Positions 16,885 to 26,164 of a DNA stretch of 64,000 nt are shown in pieces. Made by a program: the position numbers and the translations under genes. Each line of letters opens with the position of its first letter. Within the stretch, counting starts at the first letter, position 1. The stretch lies in the NCBI RefSeq assembly GCF_905220975.1, contig NZ_CAJNBK010000002.1, forward strand, positions 558,001 to 622,000, read 5' to 3'. The DNA comes from Paraburkholderia haematera (lineage in GTDB: Bacteria; Pseudomonadota; Gammaproteobacteria; Burkholderiales; Burkholderiaceae). The notes under the pieces are model-generated. The model was not told the DNA's origin, ran no database searches, and saw nothing but the letters and a program-made list of their open reading frames with translations.

Positions 16885-17619
16885 TCAAAAAAAACCGCTC
16901 AGAATTGGATAAATGATTGGCAGGATAAAAGACGTCAGAATGCCGTTCAAACCCATCCCGAGACCTGCAAATGCGCCGGCTTCTTCACTCATCTGCAGCG
17001 CGCGAGCCGTGCCGATTCCATGGGACGCGACACCCAGTGCGAAGCCACCCAGATCATGCCTCGGCACGTGAATCAACCTCAAAAGGCCGCTGCCAATCAC
17101 CGCGCCAGTGATGCCGGTCATGATCACGAGGACGGCCGTCAGCGATGGCAACCCGCCGATTTTCTCGGAAATACGGATCGCGATTCCTGCCGTAACGCTC
17201 TTCGGAGCAATAGTGGCAAGTATCTGACCCGTGGCGCCCAGGAGCCTTGGGATCAAAACGGCCGATGAGATGCCCGTCGCACACCCCGCCATAAGTGCGC
17301 CAGCCAGTTGCGGGGCTAGCCGGCGCAATTTAGGCAATTGTCGGTGCATCGGTATGGCGAGCGCGACGATTGCCGGTCCGAGCAAAAATTGAATGGGCTG
17401 GGCGCTTTGCATGTAGGTGACATACGATGTATTCGACTCACGCAAGGCAAGTATCACAAGCGCTATTGCAATTAACACGGGATTCGCGAGGGTATTTTTT
17501 CTTAGCGAACCGTGGACGACCTGCGCGATTGCGTATGCGAGGAACGTGAGGGTCAGCCAAAGAAGCGGTGTTGTTCCGAGAAATCGCCACGCGGACGCGA
17601 TGTTCTGATGAGCGTTCAC
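16885..17619 (-). CDS. lrgB: LrgB/CidB family membrane protein
   Basis: A 244-residue inner-membrane protein with about seven helices and the LrgB signature region 'LLGPAIVALAIPMHRQLPKLRR', 'APKSVTAGIAI' and 'ASHGIGTARALQMSEEAGAFAGLGMGLNGI'. LrgA/LrgB systems affect murein hydrolase export and cell lysis in Gram-positives; plant and bacterial relatives move glycolate or pyruvate, so the role here is uncertain. It begins with GTG, and that GTGA overlaps the lrgA stop by four bases, indicating a coupled pair. Confidence 0.9.
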   Translation of the reverse strand: MNAHQNIASAWRFLGTTPLLWLTLTFLAYAIAQVVHGSLRKNTLANPVLIAIALVILALRESNTSYVTYMQSAQPIQFLLGPAIVALAIPMHRQLPKLRRLAPQLAGALMAGCATGISSAVLIPRLLGATGQILATIAPKSVTAGIAIRISEKIGGLPSLTAVLVIMTGITGAVIGSGLLRLIHVPRHDLGGFALGVASHGIGTARALQMSEEAGAFAGLGMGLNGILTSFILPIIYPILSGFF

Positions 17620-18065
17620 GGTGTCTCAACCTTCGCAATGTCGGCAGCCGCAGGTGCTGTCTTTTCGTCGGCATGGAGCGGCGATGCAAATGGTGTTGTC
17701 AGCGGTGCACGCGCAGCAGCGCTCGGGGGCCATAAAGCGCACAAGCCTTGACCGACAAGCGCGGTAACGACGATGGTGAGCGCCGTACACACAACAATGG
17801 ACACGGCTATCGGGAGCAGGTCTTGAGCCACGCGGCCGGCAAAGACCATGATGCCCACGCCTGCTGGAACGAACAAAAGAGGCAAGAACCTGAGTAAGGC
17901 CAGAGCGTCGCTTTCAATGGCTGCTGAAAATCCCGGGCGGAGGCTCAGGGTGGCTAGCAACAGGACCATCCCTATCACCGCCCCGGGAATCGGCAGGTTT
18001 CCTGCGTATGCGATCAACTCCCCAAGGCACTGATAGCCGAGAAGCACAGTGAACGTCTTGATCAT
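17616..18065 (-). CDS. lrgA: LrgA/CidA family membrane protein
   Basis: A 149-residue protein with four hydrophobic helices in the first 115 residues. The family pattern is 'LLGYQCLGELIAYAGNLPIPGAVIGMVLLL' followed by 'LLFVPAGVGIMVF'. LrgA/CidA proteins are holin-like partners of LrgB. The Ala/Pro-rich 35-residue C-terminal tail is longer than usual. I start at the ATG at 18065 ('MIKTFTVLLGYQ'), where the first helix begins; upstream residues in the same frame look non-coding. It is coupled to lrgB by a four-base overlap. Confidence 0.87.
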   Translation of the reverse strand: MIKTFTVLLGYQCLGELIAYAGNLPIPGAVIGMVLLLATLSLRPGFSAAIESDALALLRFLPLLFVPAGVGIMVFAGRVAQDLLPIAVSIVVCTALTIVVTALVGQGLCALWPPSAAARAPLTTPFASPLHADEKTAPAAADIAKVETP

Positions 18066-18215
18066 CGGGTAACCTTCGATTCGGACGCCTACACGTTGAA
18101 CCACCAGCGAAGCATGACAAAGTCTGTGAACGCCGTGATGCCAGAACTCGTTCACTAGCCGGCAATAACCATCATTGCGGTGAGCAATCAGTGTCAGGCA
18201 TCCCGGCGCATCTGC

Positions 18216-18479
18216 TTACTGCCCGCCGTAGAGCGCGTTCAGGCGGTCCAGCGTGCCGTCCTTCTGGGCGCGCTGCAATTCCTGTTTGACCTCCGCGCGA
18301 GTCTTGCCATGCAAGGCACCGCTATCGCTACTGCCCACGGACGTACCGCCGACTGCGTCCGACGTCATAGCTGCGTTGCTGTCGGTTGCCGTACTGGATG
18401 TGCCGGCGTCGTCGCCCGCATAGGCCAGCGTGGTGCACAACGCCAATGCGGCAATAGGGATCAAAGTCAGAGTTTTCAT
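18216..18479 (-). CDS. DUF4148-like secreted small protein
   Basis: An 87-residue protein with a clear signal peptide ('MKTLTLIPIAALALCTTLAYA', cleavage after AYA), a Ser/Thr/Ala-rich stretch, and a short helix 'KTRAEVKQELQRAQKDGTLDRL'. That helix matches the DUF4148 pattern common in Burkholderia periplasmic proteins. Function is unknown. The start at 18479 is set by the signal peptide. It stands alone, about 150 bases upstream of lrgA on the same strand. Confidence 0.75.
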   Translation of the reverse strand: MKTLTLIPIAALALCTTLAYAGDDAGTSSTATDSNAAMTSDAVGGTSVGSSDSGALHGKTRAEVKQELQRAQKDGTLDRLNALYGGQ

Positions 18480-18876
18480 CGTATTCTCCAGCATGGTGTA
18501 TGACATGCCCGACGCCACGCGAATCACGCAGTTGGCGCCGGGATCTCGTGCCGCTTCGAAGGGCATCAAAGACGCGAGCGAGGAGGCGGTACGCTCCTGT
18601 AATACCAGGGCAGAGGCGCCTTCATTCCTGTGTTAGCGTTTTTTTTTCGTATCGCGACGGCGCCAGGCGGCGCCAGGCGGCGTCAGGCGGCGTCAGGCGG
18701 CGCCAGGCGCCGTCAGGATCCGCAAGCCGTACGCCGGTGTAACTTACGCTAGCCGGCTCGAGGCTCTGTCCGGATTTTCATTTGAGCTTCTTTAAAGAAT
18801 GATACGAGTAGCTCATGTTTTGCGCGAAACCGCGCTCGTGGATAAACCACGCGGTGCGCTTGCGCGTGAAGTACGC
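18480..18876. other. Intergenic region with tandem repeat
   Basis: Almost 400 bases without a convincing gene, between the DUF4148 gene and pstS. It holds a T9 run near 18640 and a 10-bp tandem repeat (separate entry). Small frames across it are repeat-driven and lack ribosome sites. Confidence 0.6.
18661..18717. repeat. 10-bp tandem repeat, about 5.7 copies
   Basis: Five adjacent copies of CGYCAGGCGG (Y is C or T) are followed by a partial copy. The unit alternates between CGCC and CGTC forms. It is an intergenic direct repeat without spacers, so it is not a CRISPR. It could be a variable-number locus. Confidence 0.85.
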
Positions 18877-20052
18877 TCAAAAGCCTACCGGCAACGACGT
18901 GGTTTCGTGGACCACATTTGTCCGGCTCTTTGGCGAGCCGACGGCGGCGACTCCGATGATTTGCCCGTTGGTCAGGTTCTGGGCCCAATACGCTTCTATC
19001 TCCCCGACCAGGTCCGGCGGCGGGGTGCCGTAATTTTCAGCGGCTGCCTCTCCCCGGCCCTCCCTGAGGGCCCAACGGAAGAGCGCTAGCGCCGCGTTCG
19101 AGCCAGCCTTGTCCCTGGGGTCGGCTTTCATCAAGATGAATACGACACCAGGAATCGGCCAGGCCTGGTCGCCCGGCGGATTGGTGACGAGCTGGTAGAA
19201 ATCGTCCTCACGGCCCCAAGCCACGGTTTCGACCGCAGCCTTGAAACTCGTGGCCGATGGCTCGACAAACGCGCCACTTTTATTCTGAACGCTCGCATAG
19301 GCGAACGGCGCCGGCCCGGCGTAGGCCAGTTCAACATAGCCGATCGCGCCCTTGATCCGCTTGACATAGGTAGCAACGAGCTGGCTGCTCGTGGTGCTGA
19401 TCCCCACAGGCCATTTGACCGTCAGACCGCTGCCCACCTGCTCGCGCCATTGAGCATTCACCGCGCACAGGTAGTTCGTCCAGTTGAAAGTCGACCCGGA
19501 GCGATCGCCACGATGCACCACGACGATTTTCAGATCGGGGAGCGCGAGGCCGGGATTGACCGCCTTGATGGCCGCGTCGTTCCAATCAGTGATTTTGCCC
19601 AGGTAGATGTCCGCCAGCAGCGCACCCGTCAAGTGAAGCTGTCCCGCGGCAATGCCATCGAGGTTGACCACCGGCACGAGGCCGCCCGCCGCCACCGGAA
19701 ACTGGATAAGTCCCAATGCGCGCAATTCGTCTGGTTTCAGCGGCATGTCAGAGGCGGCAAAATTCACCGTGGCCGCTTTCAGTTGATCGATGCCGTTCCC
19801 GGAGCCAATGGGATGAAAACTCACCTGCTGGCCGGTTTTGTCGTAATAGGAGGCGGCCCACTTCTGCACCAGGGGATCGAAGAAGCTCGAGCCTGCGCCC
19901 GTGATTCCTCCTGCCGCCTGCGCTGCCACCATTTGACTCGCGAGGAGGCACGTCATCGCGATACATCGAAACACCCGCCTTGGATTGCGGGCCGCTCCAG
20001 GAATAAGTGCGGAGATCAGAACGACAACGATTCGCTGGAATTTGGTGTTCAT
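18877..20052 (-). CDS. pstS: PstS-like phosphate-binding protein
   Basis: A 391-residue periplasmic protein of the PstS family. A signal segment ending near 'AQAAGG' is followed by 'ITGAGSSFFDPLVQKWAASYYDKTG', 'SFHPIGSGNGIDQLKAATVNFAASDMPL' (phosphate-loop residues) and 'VVVHRGDRSGSTFNWTNYL'. These fit a high-affinity phosphate receptor. The N-terminus is long for a signal peptide (about 45 residues); I chose the ATG at 20052 because a GGGGA ribosome site sits eight bases away. No pstC, pstA, pstB or phoU lies nearby, so it is a solitary receptor. It lies 168 bases downstream of a two-component pair on the same strand, which may link it to sensing. Confidence 0.88.
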   Translation of the reverse strand: MNTKFQRIVVVLISALIPGAARNPRRVFRCIAMTCLLASQMVAAQAAGGITGAGSSFFDPLVQKWAASYYDKTGQQVSFHPIGSGNGIDQLKAATVNFAASDMPLKPDELRALGLIQFPVAAGGLVPVVNLDGIAAGQLHLTGALLADIYLGKITDWNDAAIKAVNPGLALPDLKIVVVHRGDRSGSTFNWTNYLCAVNAQWREQVGSGLTVKWPVGISTTSSQLVATYVKRIKGAIGYVELAYAGPAPFAYASVQNKSGAFVEPSATSFKAAVETVAWGREDDFYQLVTNPPGDQAWPIPGVVFILMKADPRDKAGSNAALALFRWALREGRGEAAAENYGTPPPDLVGEIEAYWAQNLTNGQIIGVAAVGSPKSRTNVVHETTSLPVGF

Positions 20053-20220
20053 GGCGGCGATCCCCATTGAGCTTTTGGGTTGCGCCTGCCCCTCCCGCCC
20101 GAGGATTGCGGCACGCTGGCAGGTACCCCTGCACTGTACGCGCTGACCGCACGCGCATGAATAAGGCGCCGTTCCTAAAAGAGGCTAGGGGATTGCCTTA
20201 TTCAGCGGACGGATGCCGCC

Positions 20221-20886
20221 CTACTGGTTCTCGATCCACTGGATTGCGAAGCGCATCAGCTCCTTGCCGTTGCGGATATTCAGCTTTTCTTTGATGTTGG
20301 CCTGATGCGTCTCGATGGTCTTCACGCTCCGATTCAGCTTATCGGCGATTTCGCGGGTGCTGAAGCCGAGTCCGATCAGGTGCAGGACCTCGAATTCCCG
20401 TTCCGAAAGGCTCGCAATGGGGCCCTCCGGTTTTCTTCGGGGGACAGTAAGGGCTCGCGCCAACTTTTCATGCATGGCGGCGCTCAAATAAATATTGCCT
20501 GCCAGCACTTCGCGGATAGCGCTCACGACATGCTCAGTGGCTTCGAGTTTCATCAAATACCCGTTTGCCCCGGCCCGTAGTGCGCGTTCGGCAAACAGGC
20601 TTTCGTCATGCATGCTGAGGACGAGGATTGCCAGATTGGGGTAGCGGTGGCGGAGGGTCCTGACAAGATCCAGGCCGGAGTCCGTTTGCAGACTGATGTC
20701 CACAATGGCCATGCCGGGCTGGCAGTTCATTGCCGCCAGAGCTTCCTCGGCGCTGCCGGCCGCACAGCATACGTGCAGATCCGCTTGCAGATTCAGCAAG
20801 TGCGTCATCCCCTCCCGGATGATGGGGTGGTCATCCACGATCAGGATTTGAGTCGCACAGCCTGGGTCAGGCGATTTTCCGTTCAC
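20221..20886 (-). CDS. NarL/UhpA-type response regulator
   Basis: A 221-residue regulator. The receiver domain (residues 12-130) has 'ILIVDDHPIIREGM', phospho-acceptor D63 ('AIVDISL') and a conserved Lys in 'GYLMKLEA'. The LuxR-type helix-turn-helix is at about 155-215 ('LSEREFEVLHLIGLGFSTREIADKLNRSVKTIETHQANIKEKL'). It starts with GTG in a four-base overlap (GTGA) with the stop of the histidine kinase, so the two form a coupled two-component system. The target genes are unknown; pstS immediately downstream is a candidate. Confidence 0.93.
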   Translation of the reverse strand: MNGKSPDPGCATQILIVDDHPIIREGMTHLLNLQADLHVCCAAGSAEEALAAMNCQPGMAIVDISLQTDSGLDLVRTLRHRYPNLAILVLSMHDESLFAERALRAGANGYLMKLEATEHVVSAIREVLAGNIYLSAAMHEKLARALTVPRRKPEGPIASLSEREFEVLHLIGLGFSTREIADKLNRSVKTIETHQANIKEKLNIRNGKELMRFAIQWIENQ

Positions 20887-22544
20887 GGTGCGGACCCTCC
20901 GGTATCGGATAGCGGATAGCGGATGGCCACCGTGGTGCCACTCAAAGCATTGCGGGTAACGCTGCAGGAACCGCCCAGAAGGCTTGCCCGGTGACGCAGG
21001 CTGTGAAGTCCCAGTCCCGAGGCCCGCTCCATTTCTTCCTGGTCGACGCCCACCCCGTCGTCACTGATTGAAAGCGTCTGCATACCGTCTGCCCGCACCA
21101 GGTCGATCCAGATGCGGCGGCCGTGGCTATATTTCAGTGCATTGTTGACTGCTTCCTGTGCCGCACGGTAGAGGTTGATCTGCATCGGCGGATCCAGGCA
21201 GTCCACATCTGGCGCGATCCGCAGCACGCAGTCCACGCCATTGAGTGTGCGAGCCGTCTCGGCCAGCCCGTGCAGTGCGGCCGCAAGGCCACCATATTCC
21301 ATGGCGACCGGATCCAGGCCATGGGCAATCCTGCGGGTCATCAAGGACGCCTGCTTCACCAAGCCGACGATGGTAGCGGCGTCGGCGGCGGCTGGGTGGC
21401 CCTGCGTCTGCAGCTTCTGATTCAAGGCGGCGCTGTACAGCCCCAGGCTGGTCAGGTGTTGCCCAAGTCCGTCATGCAGTTCGCGGCCGATAAGTCTCTG
21501 CTGCTGATCGCCGATCTGGATCAGTTCTTCTTCCAGCAGACGGCGTTGCGCCATCTCCTCCTTGAGTTCGCCGTTTGTCTTCTCCAGGTCTTCGGTTCGC
21601 TCCTGGACGCGCCGCTCCAATTCGATGTGGGATGCCTGCAGCAGGCTATGGACGCGCTTCTCCTGAGCACGTGCCGCCACCAGCAACAGTCCGGTTATCG
21701 CCATGACATTCGCGAAGGTGCACCACCTCACGAGGCTATCCACCGGAGATTCAGCGGCGAAGGGGCCGGTGCCGTGGGTGGTACCCCAGATGGCCATGAT
21801 CGAAACGATCAAGGTCGCGATGCTGGTGCCCAGGTGATTGAAGCGCAGGGCAGCCCAGATAACGAACGGAAAGATCGCCAAGGCTGCAGGATAGTAGCCG
21901 TGCCCGGCAAGTTGCGGCGCGCCGAAGATGAGGTAGCTCACCCCCAGGCTCGCAACCGTCAGTCCGCACGCCTCTACCGTCTGCTTCGCGGAGCGGACAG
22001 GGTTCGAATGCGTGAGGAAGCTGAAGAGCGGTGGGGCCACGACCAGGACCCCCATCATGTCACCGAGCCACCATTTCAGAAAGGCTGCGCCGTACTCGGT
22101 GATCGGCACCAGGCCCCCTCTAAGCAGGGCGGTCGCGCCAATCAGCGCGCTGACTGCCGTGCTCACCACGGCAGCAAGGCCGATGAAGGCCAACACGTCA
22201 GTGATGCGGTCGAGGGTGATCTGGAATCGGGCCGCACGCTTGAGCAATATTGCCGCCGTCGAGGCTGCAACCATGGCGCCGGCGCCAATCACCGCGGCTA
22301 CGGCAATGGGCACGCCCCCCGACACGTTGGCCAGGAAGGAGCCAATGGCAATTCCCGGGGCGACTTCGAAACCCAGCGCGAGCAGCGCAACCAGGGCGAT
22401 GCCGCTGGAAGGCCACACCAGAGACACGGCGCCGCCCACTATCGCATAGGCAAGTCCTATTTTTGCGCATGCGTAGTACGCCAATGCCACAAGCCCGGTG
22501 TGCAGGAAGAGACTAAAGCCGGACTTGCCCCGAGTAATGACCAT
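20883..22544 (-). CDS. MASE1-domain histidine kinase (NarX/UhpB class)
   Basis: A 553-residue membrane sensor kinase. Residues 10-295 are a MASE1-like integral-membrane sensory domain with about eight helices ('GLAYAIVGGAVSLVWPSSGIALVALLALGFEVAPGIAIGSFLAN'). A coiled coil follows (about 300-350, 'ELERRVQERTEDLEKTNGEL'), then a HisKA_3 dimerisation domain with phospho-histidine H357 in 'ELHDGLGQHL'. The HATPase domain has N-box 'EAVNNALKYSHG' and G-box 'SDDGVGV'. I start at the ATG at 22544 ('MVITRGKSGF'), just before the first helix. It overlaps its response regulator. The ligand is unknown. Confidence 0.92.
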   Translation of the reverse strand: MVITRGKSGFSLFLHTGLVALAYYACAKIGLAYAIVGGAVSLVWPSSGIALVALLALGFEVAPGIAIGSFLANVSGGVPIAVAAVIGAGAMVAASTAAILLKRAARFQITLDRITDVLAFIGLAAVVSTAVSALIGATALLRGGLVPITEYGAAFLKWWLGDMMGVLVVAPPLFSFLTHSNPVRSAKQTVEACGLTVASLGVSYLIFGAPQLAGHGYYPAALAIFPFVIWAALRFNHLGTSIATLIVSIMAIWGTTHGTGPFAAESPVDSLVRWCTFANVMAITGLLLVAARAQEKRVHSLLQASHIELERRVQERTEDLEKTNGELKEEMAQRRLLEEELIQIGDQQQRLIGRELHDGLGQHLTSLGLYSAALNQKLQTQGHPAAADAATIVGLVKQASLMTRRIAHGLDPVAMEYGGLAAALHGLAETARTLNGVDCVLRIAPDVDCLDPPMQINLYRAAQEAVNNALKYSHGRRIWIDLVRADGMQTLSISDDGVGVDQEEMERASGLGLHSLRHRASLLGGSCSVTRNALSGTTVAIRYPLSDTGGSAP

Positions 22545-22879
22545 GGTTCGCCTCAAACCCTCTGCGCGAGAGATGCCCCACGCATCCCGGCACAGTCTGC
22601 AAGCAGCAATCCTGACGAACCTGTCAATAGGGCGAAATTGATGCCGGGACTGCACAGGTCACACACTTCATTTCAAGACGACCAAAAAACGACTATGAAC
22701 CCACGTCAGAATTCTTCTGCGCGTCATCGCACATACACAGGAACATCACGGCAGTAGAGGGTGAGTTCGTTCAGGCGGGTGTCGCGTTCTGCGTGACCAG
22801 GACTTCGAGATCGAAAGACGGTGATTTCCGGGGCAGTTGACTGAGCCGAATCCATGGAACGCTCCGGGCAACGCCTCGG
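22545..22879. other. Intergenic region downstream of the cyclase gene
   Basis: About 335 bases between the end of the cyclase gene and the start of the histidine kinase, both on the minus strand. It must hold the kinase promoter. I see no gene, terminator hairpin or repeat in it. Confidence 0.5.
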
Positions 22880-25800
22880 CTACGCGGCGAGCGCAGCGTC
22901 TACCGCAGGCAGATAGCCGTTGAAGCCGGCTTCCACGAGGGCCGCACGCACACGCTCGAGTTCGCGCAGCGTTTCTCCACCAGAATGGTCTTGCTGCGCG
23001 CGAGCGAGGGCGCGGCCGCGCGCCGCGAACAGGTCCGCCCACGGCAGCGGCTCAGCGCGCGTATAGTCTTCGAGCCCAGTGACATAGCGCAGTGCGCCAG
23101 CCGCGTCGCCGGCGGACATCATCGCTTCGATGGCGTCGCGATAGAACCACAGATGATTGTGGCCCACCGCGCCGCGCTCCAGCATGTCGGCACCTTCGGC
23201 GAGCAGATGCGCGCGTTCGCCGTCGTCCTCGACCGCGAGGCTCAGTGCGCCCACCGCCTTGGGTGCGCTGAACTGCGTGCCCACTTCACGGCACATCGCC
23301 AGCGCTTCACGCAACAATTCCGTCGCCTCACGCCGATGGCCGGTCGCGAGCAGCACGCGTGCCCGCATTTCCATATTTTGTGGCTCGAAGCGGCGAGCGC
23401 CCAGTTGAAGGATGATCTGCCTCTCGCGCTCGAGATGGGCGAGCGTAGCCCGCATGTCGCCCAATTCGCAGCAGGCAAAGGCACCCAGCGTTTCGCACAG
23501 CATCTGCGCACGTGGCTGGCCGACCAGCGCAGCGGCGCGTGCGGCGGCGCTGACGTCCTCGTGCGCCGCGCGTGCCTCGTTGAGGTAGATCCTGCTGAAG
23601 CCCGCCATCGAACGATTCGCGACCTCGATGCGGCCGAAGCCGTGTTCGCGGCTTAGCGCAACGCACCGGCTAAAGTGCTCGAAAGCAGTGCGCATGCGCC
23701 CCTGCGCGTAGGCTGCATCCGCAAGGCCGCCAAGCGCACGCGCCTCCGCTTCCGGCGAACCGAGGCGCCGTGCATAGGCGAGCCCGCGCTCATGCTCGGC
23801 GCGACAATCGTCGATCCTGCCAAGCGGAAAGAAGATGTTGCCGCGCAGGTGATGCAGGCGCGCAAGTTCAGGCACCTGATCCAGACGTTGCGCCACTTGC
23901 TGGGCCGCGTCGAGCAGCGAGAGGGCTTCGGAGAGGCCTTCGCTCACCCGCAGACCTTCGGCGAGCCCAAGCTGGGACCGGCAGAGACTGGCTTCCTCTG
24001 GAGCGGCAGCCACCGCCGCACGGTACGTCGAGATCGAGGCGGCGATGTCGCCGAGATCGCGTTGGAGTTCTCCCCTGAAGCAGATCAGCGCGTGGCGATC
24101 CCTATCCGTTTGCGCAATGTGCAAACCTCGCTCGACGAGCCGCAAGGCCGCGTCGGCGAAGTAGGCCGCGCGTTGTGCGATCGCGGCGTCGAGATAGGCC
24201 TGCGGTGCCCGCTCGTCCTCGGCGCGATCGAGATGCTGGGCGCATAGCACGGGGTCCGTCGCCGCAAACCAGTCGGCGGCGCGGCGATGCAACGCGCGCC
24301 GGCGTGCCCGCAGCAGTGTCGAGTAGGCGCTCTCCTGGATGAGCGCATGGGCAAACAGGAAATCTTCACCCTCCGGTAAGACGAGCGCGTTGGCGACAAG
24401 CCCGTGACAGACGTAGTCCGGTGCATCGATCAGCCGCCGCAGCAAGGCAAGGCCAAAGCGCTGTCCGATGACCGCGGCCGCCTGGAAGGCCTCGCGGTCG
24501 CGCGAAGTCAACCGGTCCATGCGCGCCAGCACGAGGCTCTGGATCGTCGCCGGGACCGCCTCCTCACTGCCTTCTTCGGCGTTATGCAGAAGCTGTTCGA
24601 GGAACAGCGGATTGCCCCCGGCTCGCTCGATGCAGGCGCGCGCGACACGCTCGGTCGCATCGATAAAGCCGCCGGCAAGGTTCAGCGCCTCGTCGCGGCG
24701 CAATGGGCCAAGGTCGATCGTGGCGAAGGGCGTGCCGCGGCAACCCGCCCGCCATGCCGCATCGAGCGGATCGCCGTCCACGCGCGAAGTCATCACAAGC
24801 AGGCCAGGGCCGTTCGCAATCGCCATGGAGAAGGCGGCCAGGTAACCGAGCACCTGCGGGTCCGCCCAATGAAGGTCCTCCACGACAACCATGGTGGGCC
24901 CGTGCCGGCAGACATCCTGCATGATCGCCGCGGCAACCGTGGCCTTGCCGCGCGTGCGCGCGGTGTTGTCCATCGCGTTGTAAAGCGTGCGCCATTCGCC
25001 GGTTTGCGCGAGGTCGAGGATGTCGTGGAGAAACATCAACTGATCGGGGCCGACTGCGCCGGACGTGGCAAACCGATCGGCGGCCGCGCGCCGCTCGTCG
25101 GAGCCGGCCGCGGGCGGCAAGCCCAGCAGACTGCCGACAATCGTGCGAATGGGGTCCTGGCCTTTGCCCACGCCGAAATCCAGCACGAGGCCGCGGTGGC
25201 TGGTAAAGCCCAGCGTTTCGACGAAACGGCGCATCTCGTCGACGAGCCGGGTTTTGCCGATGCCCGCCTCACCGCGAACATAGACGACGTGGCCGACTCG
25301 CTCTTCGAGGCACGTGCGGGCGACGCACTTGAACTGTTCGAGTTCAGCCTTGCGGCCGACAAACACGCTGCGGTTCGCCATGACGGGTTCAAAGGCGAGA
25401 CCGCGCAGACGCCACACGCGCACCGGCGAGTCGATCCCCTTGAAGTGCATCGCGCCGACGGCGTCGCTCATCACGCCGTTGCCCAGCGCGCGATGCACGC
25501 TATCGGAAAGCAGCGTTTCCCCGGGACCTGCGGCGGCAACCAGCCGGGCAGCGAGGTTCACGGAGTCGCCGAGCACCGTGTAGTCCTGAACGTCCGCGCG
25601 CTCGAGCGGCCCCGCGACCACCTCGCCGCTGGCGATTCCCACATGCGCTCTCAGCGGGGGCGACGCGTGCAGACCCAGTCCGTTAAGTGCCTCATGAATG
25701 TCCAGCGCGGCACGCACCGCGCGCAGCGGATCGGTATCGTGCGCGCGCGGTGCACCGAAGATCGCCATCACGGCATCGCCGATGTGCTTGTCGATCGTGC

Positions 25801-26164
25801 CGCCGTAACCGAGGACGATCCCATCGACGAGCGCTGTGTAGCGGCCCGTCACCTCGCGCAACTCTTCAGGATCGAGCGTTTGCGACAGCGCGGTAAAACC
25901 GCACAGATCGGCGAAGAGAATGGTGACTTGCCGGCGCTCGCTCGCGGGCGCATTCACAGCGGGCGGCAGCGCGGACGATGCGGCGCCGCGCTGATCGGCG
26001 ATCGCCGCCAGCAGGCGCTTGCGGTGGCCGAGCGACAGGACGCCGAGCTCTTTCAGGTCGGCGTCGTCGAGCTGCGCCAGCATCGCGGGATCGATGTCGT
26101 TTCCGGCAAATGCGGATGCGTATTGCTCAAGCCCCAAAGCATGCAGCCATTGCTCGATATCCAT
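22880..26164 (-). CDS. SAM - class III cyclase - AAA - TPR protein
   Basis: A 1094-residue soluble signalling protein. Residues 1-58 form a SAM domain ('IEQWLHALGLEQYASAFAGNDID'). Residues 76-240 form a class III nucleotide cyclase with metal ligands D86 ('LFADLCGFT') and D130 ('KHIGDAVMAIFG'). K126 and the 'DYTVLGDSVNLAARL' segment favour ATP as substrate, hence cAMP. Residues of about 265-600 are an AAA/NTPase module (Walker A G298-T305, 'GEAGIGKT'; Walker B 'VVVEDLHWADP'). The remainder is TPR-like helices. This layout resembles soluble adenylate cyclases, in which the NTPase/TPR part senses something and sets cyclase output; the input is unknown. The start is set at 'MDIEQWLHAL'. It is divergent from a transporter that carries a cyclic-nucleotide domain. 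Confidence 0.9.
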   Translation of the reverse strand: MDIEQWLHALGLEQYASAFAGNDIDPAMLAQLDDADLKELGVLSLGHRKRLLAAIADQRGAASSALPPAVNAPASERRQVTILFADLCGFTALSQTLDPEELREVTGRYTALVDGIVLGYGGTIDKHIGDAVMAIFGAPRAHDTDPLRAVRAALDIHEALNGLGLHASPPLRAHVGIASGEVVAGPLERADVQDYTVLGDSVNLAARLVAAAGPGETLLSDSVHRALGNGVMSDAVGAMHFKGIDSPVRVWRLRGLAFEPVMANRSVFVGRKAELEQFKCVARTCLEERVGHVVYVRGEAGIGKTRLVDEMRRFVETLGFTSHRGLVLDFGVGKGQDPIRTIVGSLLGLPPAAGSDERRAAADRFATSGAVGPDQLMFLHDILDLAQTGEWRTLYNAMDNTARTRGKATVAAAIMQDVCRHGPTMVVVEDLHWADPQVLGYLAAFSMAIANGPGLLVMTSRVDGDPLDAAWRAGCRGTPFATIDLGPLRRDEALNLAGGFIDATERVARACIERAGGNPLFLEQLLHNAEEGSEEAVPATIQSLVLARMDRLTSRDREAFQAAAVIGQRFGLALLRRLIDAPDYVCHGLVANALVLPEGEDFLFAHALIQESAYSTLLRARRRALHRRAADWFAATDPVLCAQHLDRAEDERAPQAYLDAAIAQRAAYFADAALRLVERGLHIAQTDRDRHALICFRGELQRDLGDIAASISTYRAAVAAAPEEASLCRSQLGLAEGLRVSEGLSEALSLLDAAQQVAQRLDQVPELARLHHLRGNIFFPLGRIDDCRAEHERGLAYARRLGSPEAEARALGGLADAAYAQGRMRTAFEHFSRCVALSREHGFGRIEVANRSMAGFSRIYLNEARAAHEDVSAAARAAALVGQPRAQMLCETLGAFACCELGDMRATLAHLERERQIILQLGARRFEPQNMEMRARVLLATGHRREATELLREALAMCREVGTQFSAPKAVGALSLAVEDDGERAHLLAEGADMLERGAVGHNHLWFYRDAIEAMMSAGDAAGALRYVTGLEDYTRAEPLPWADLFAARGRALARAQQDHSGGETLRELERVRAALVEAGFNGYLPAVDAALAA

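Noticed and set aside
18661..18717. Tandem repeat considered as a CRISPR array
   Set aside because: The units are 10 bases and have no spacers; no cas genes are present.
21123..22757. 544-codon plus-strand frame opposite the MASE1 histidine kinase
   Set aside because: Antisense to clear kinase motifs; no ribosome site or family features.
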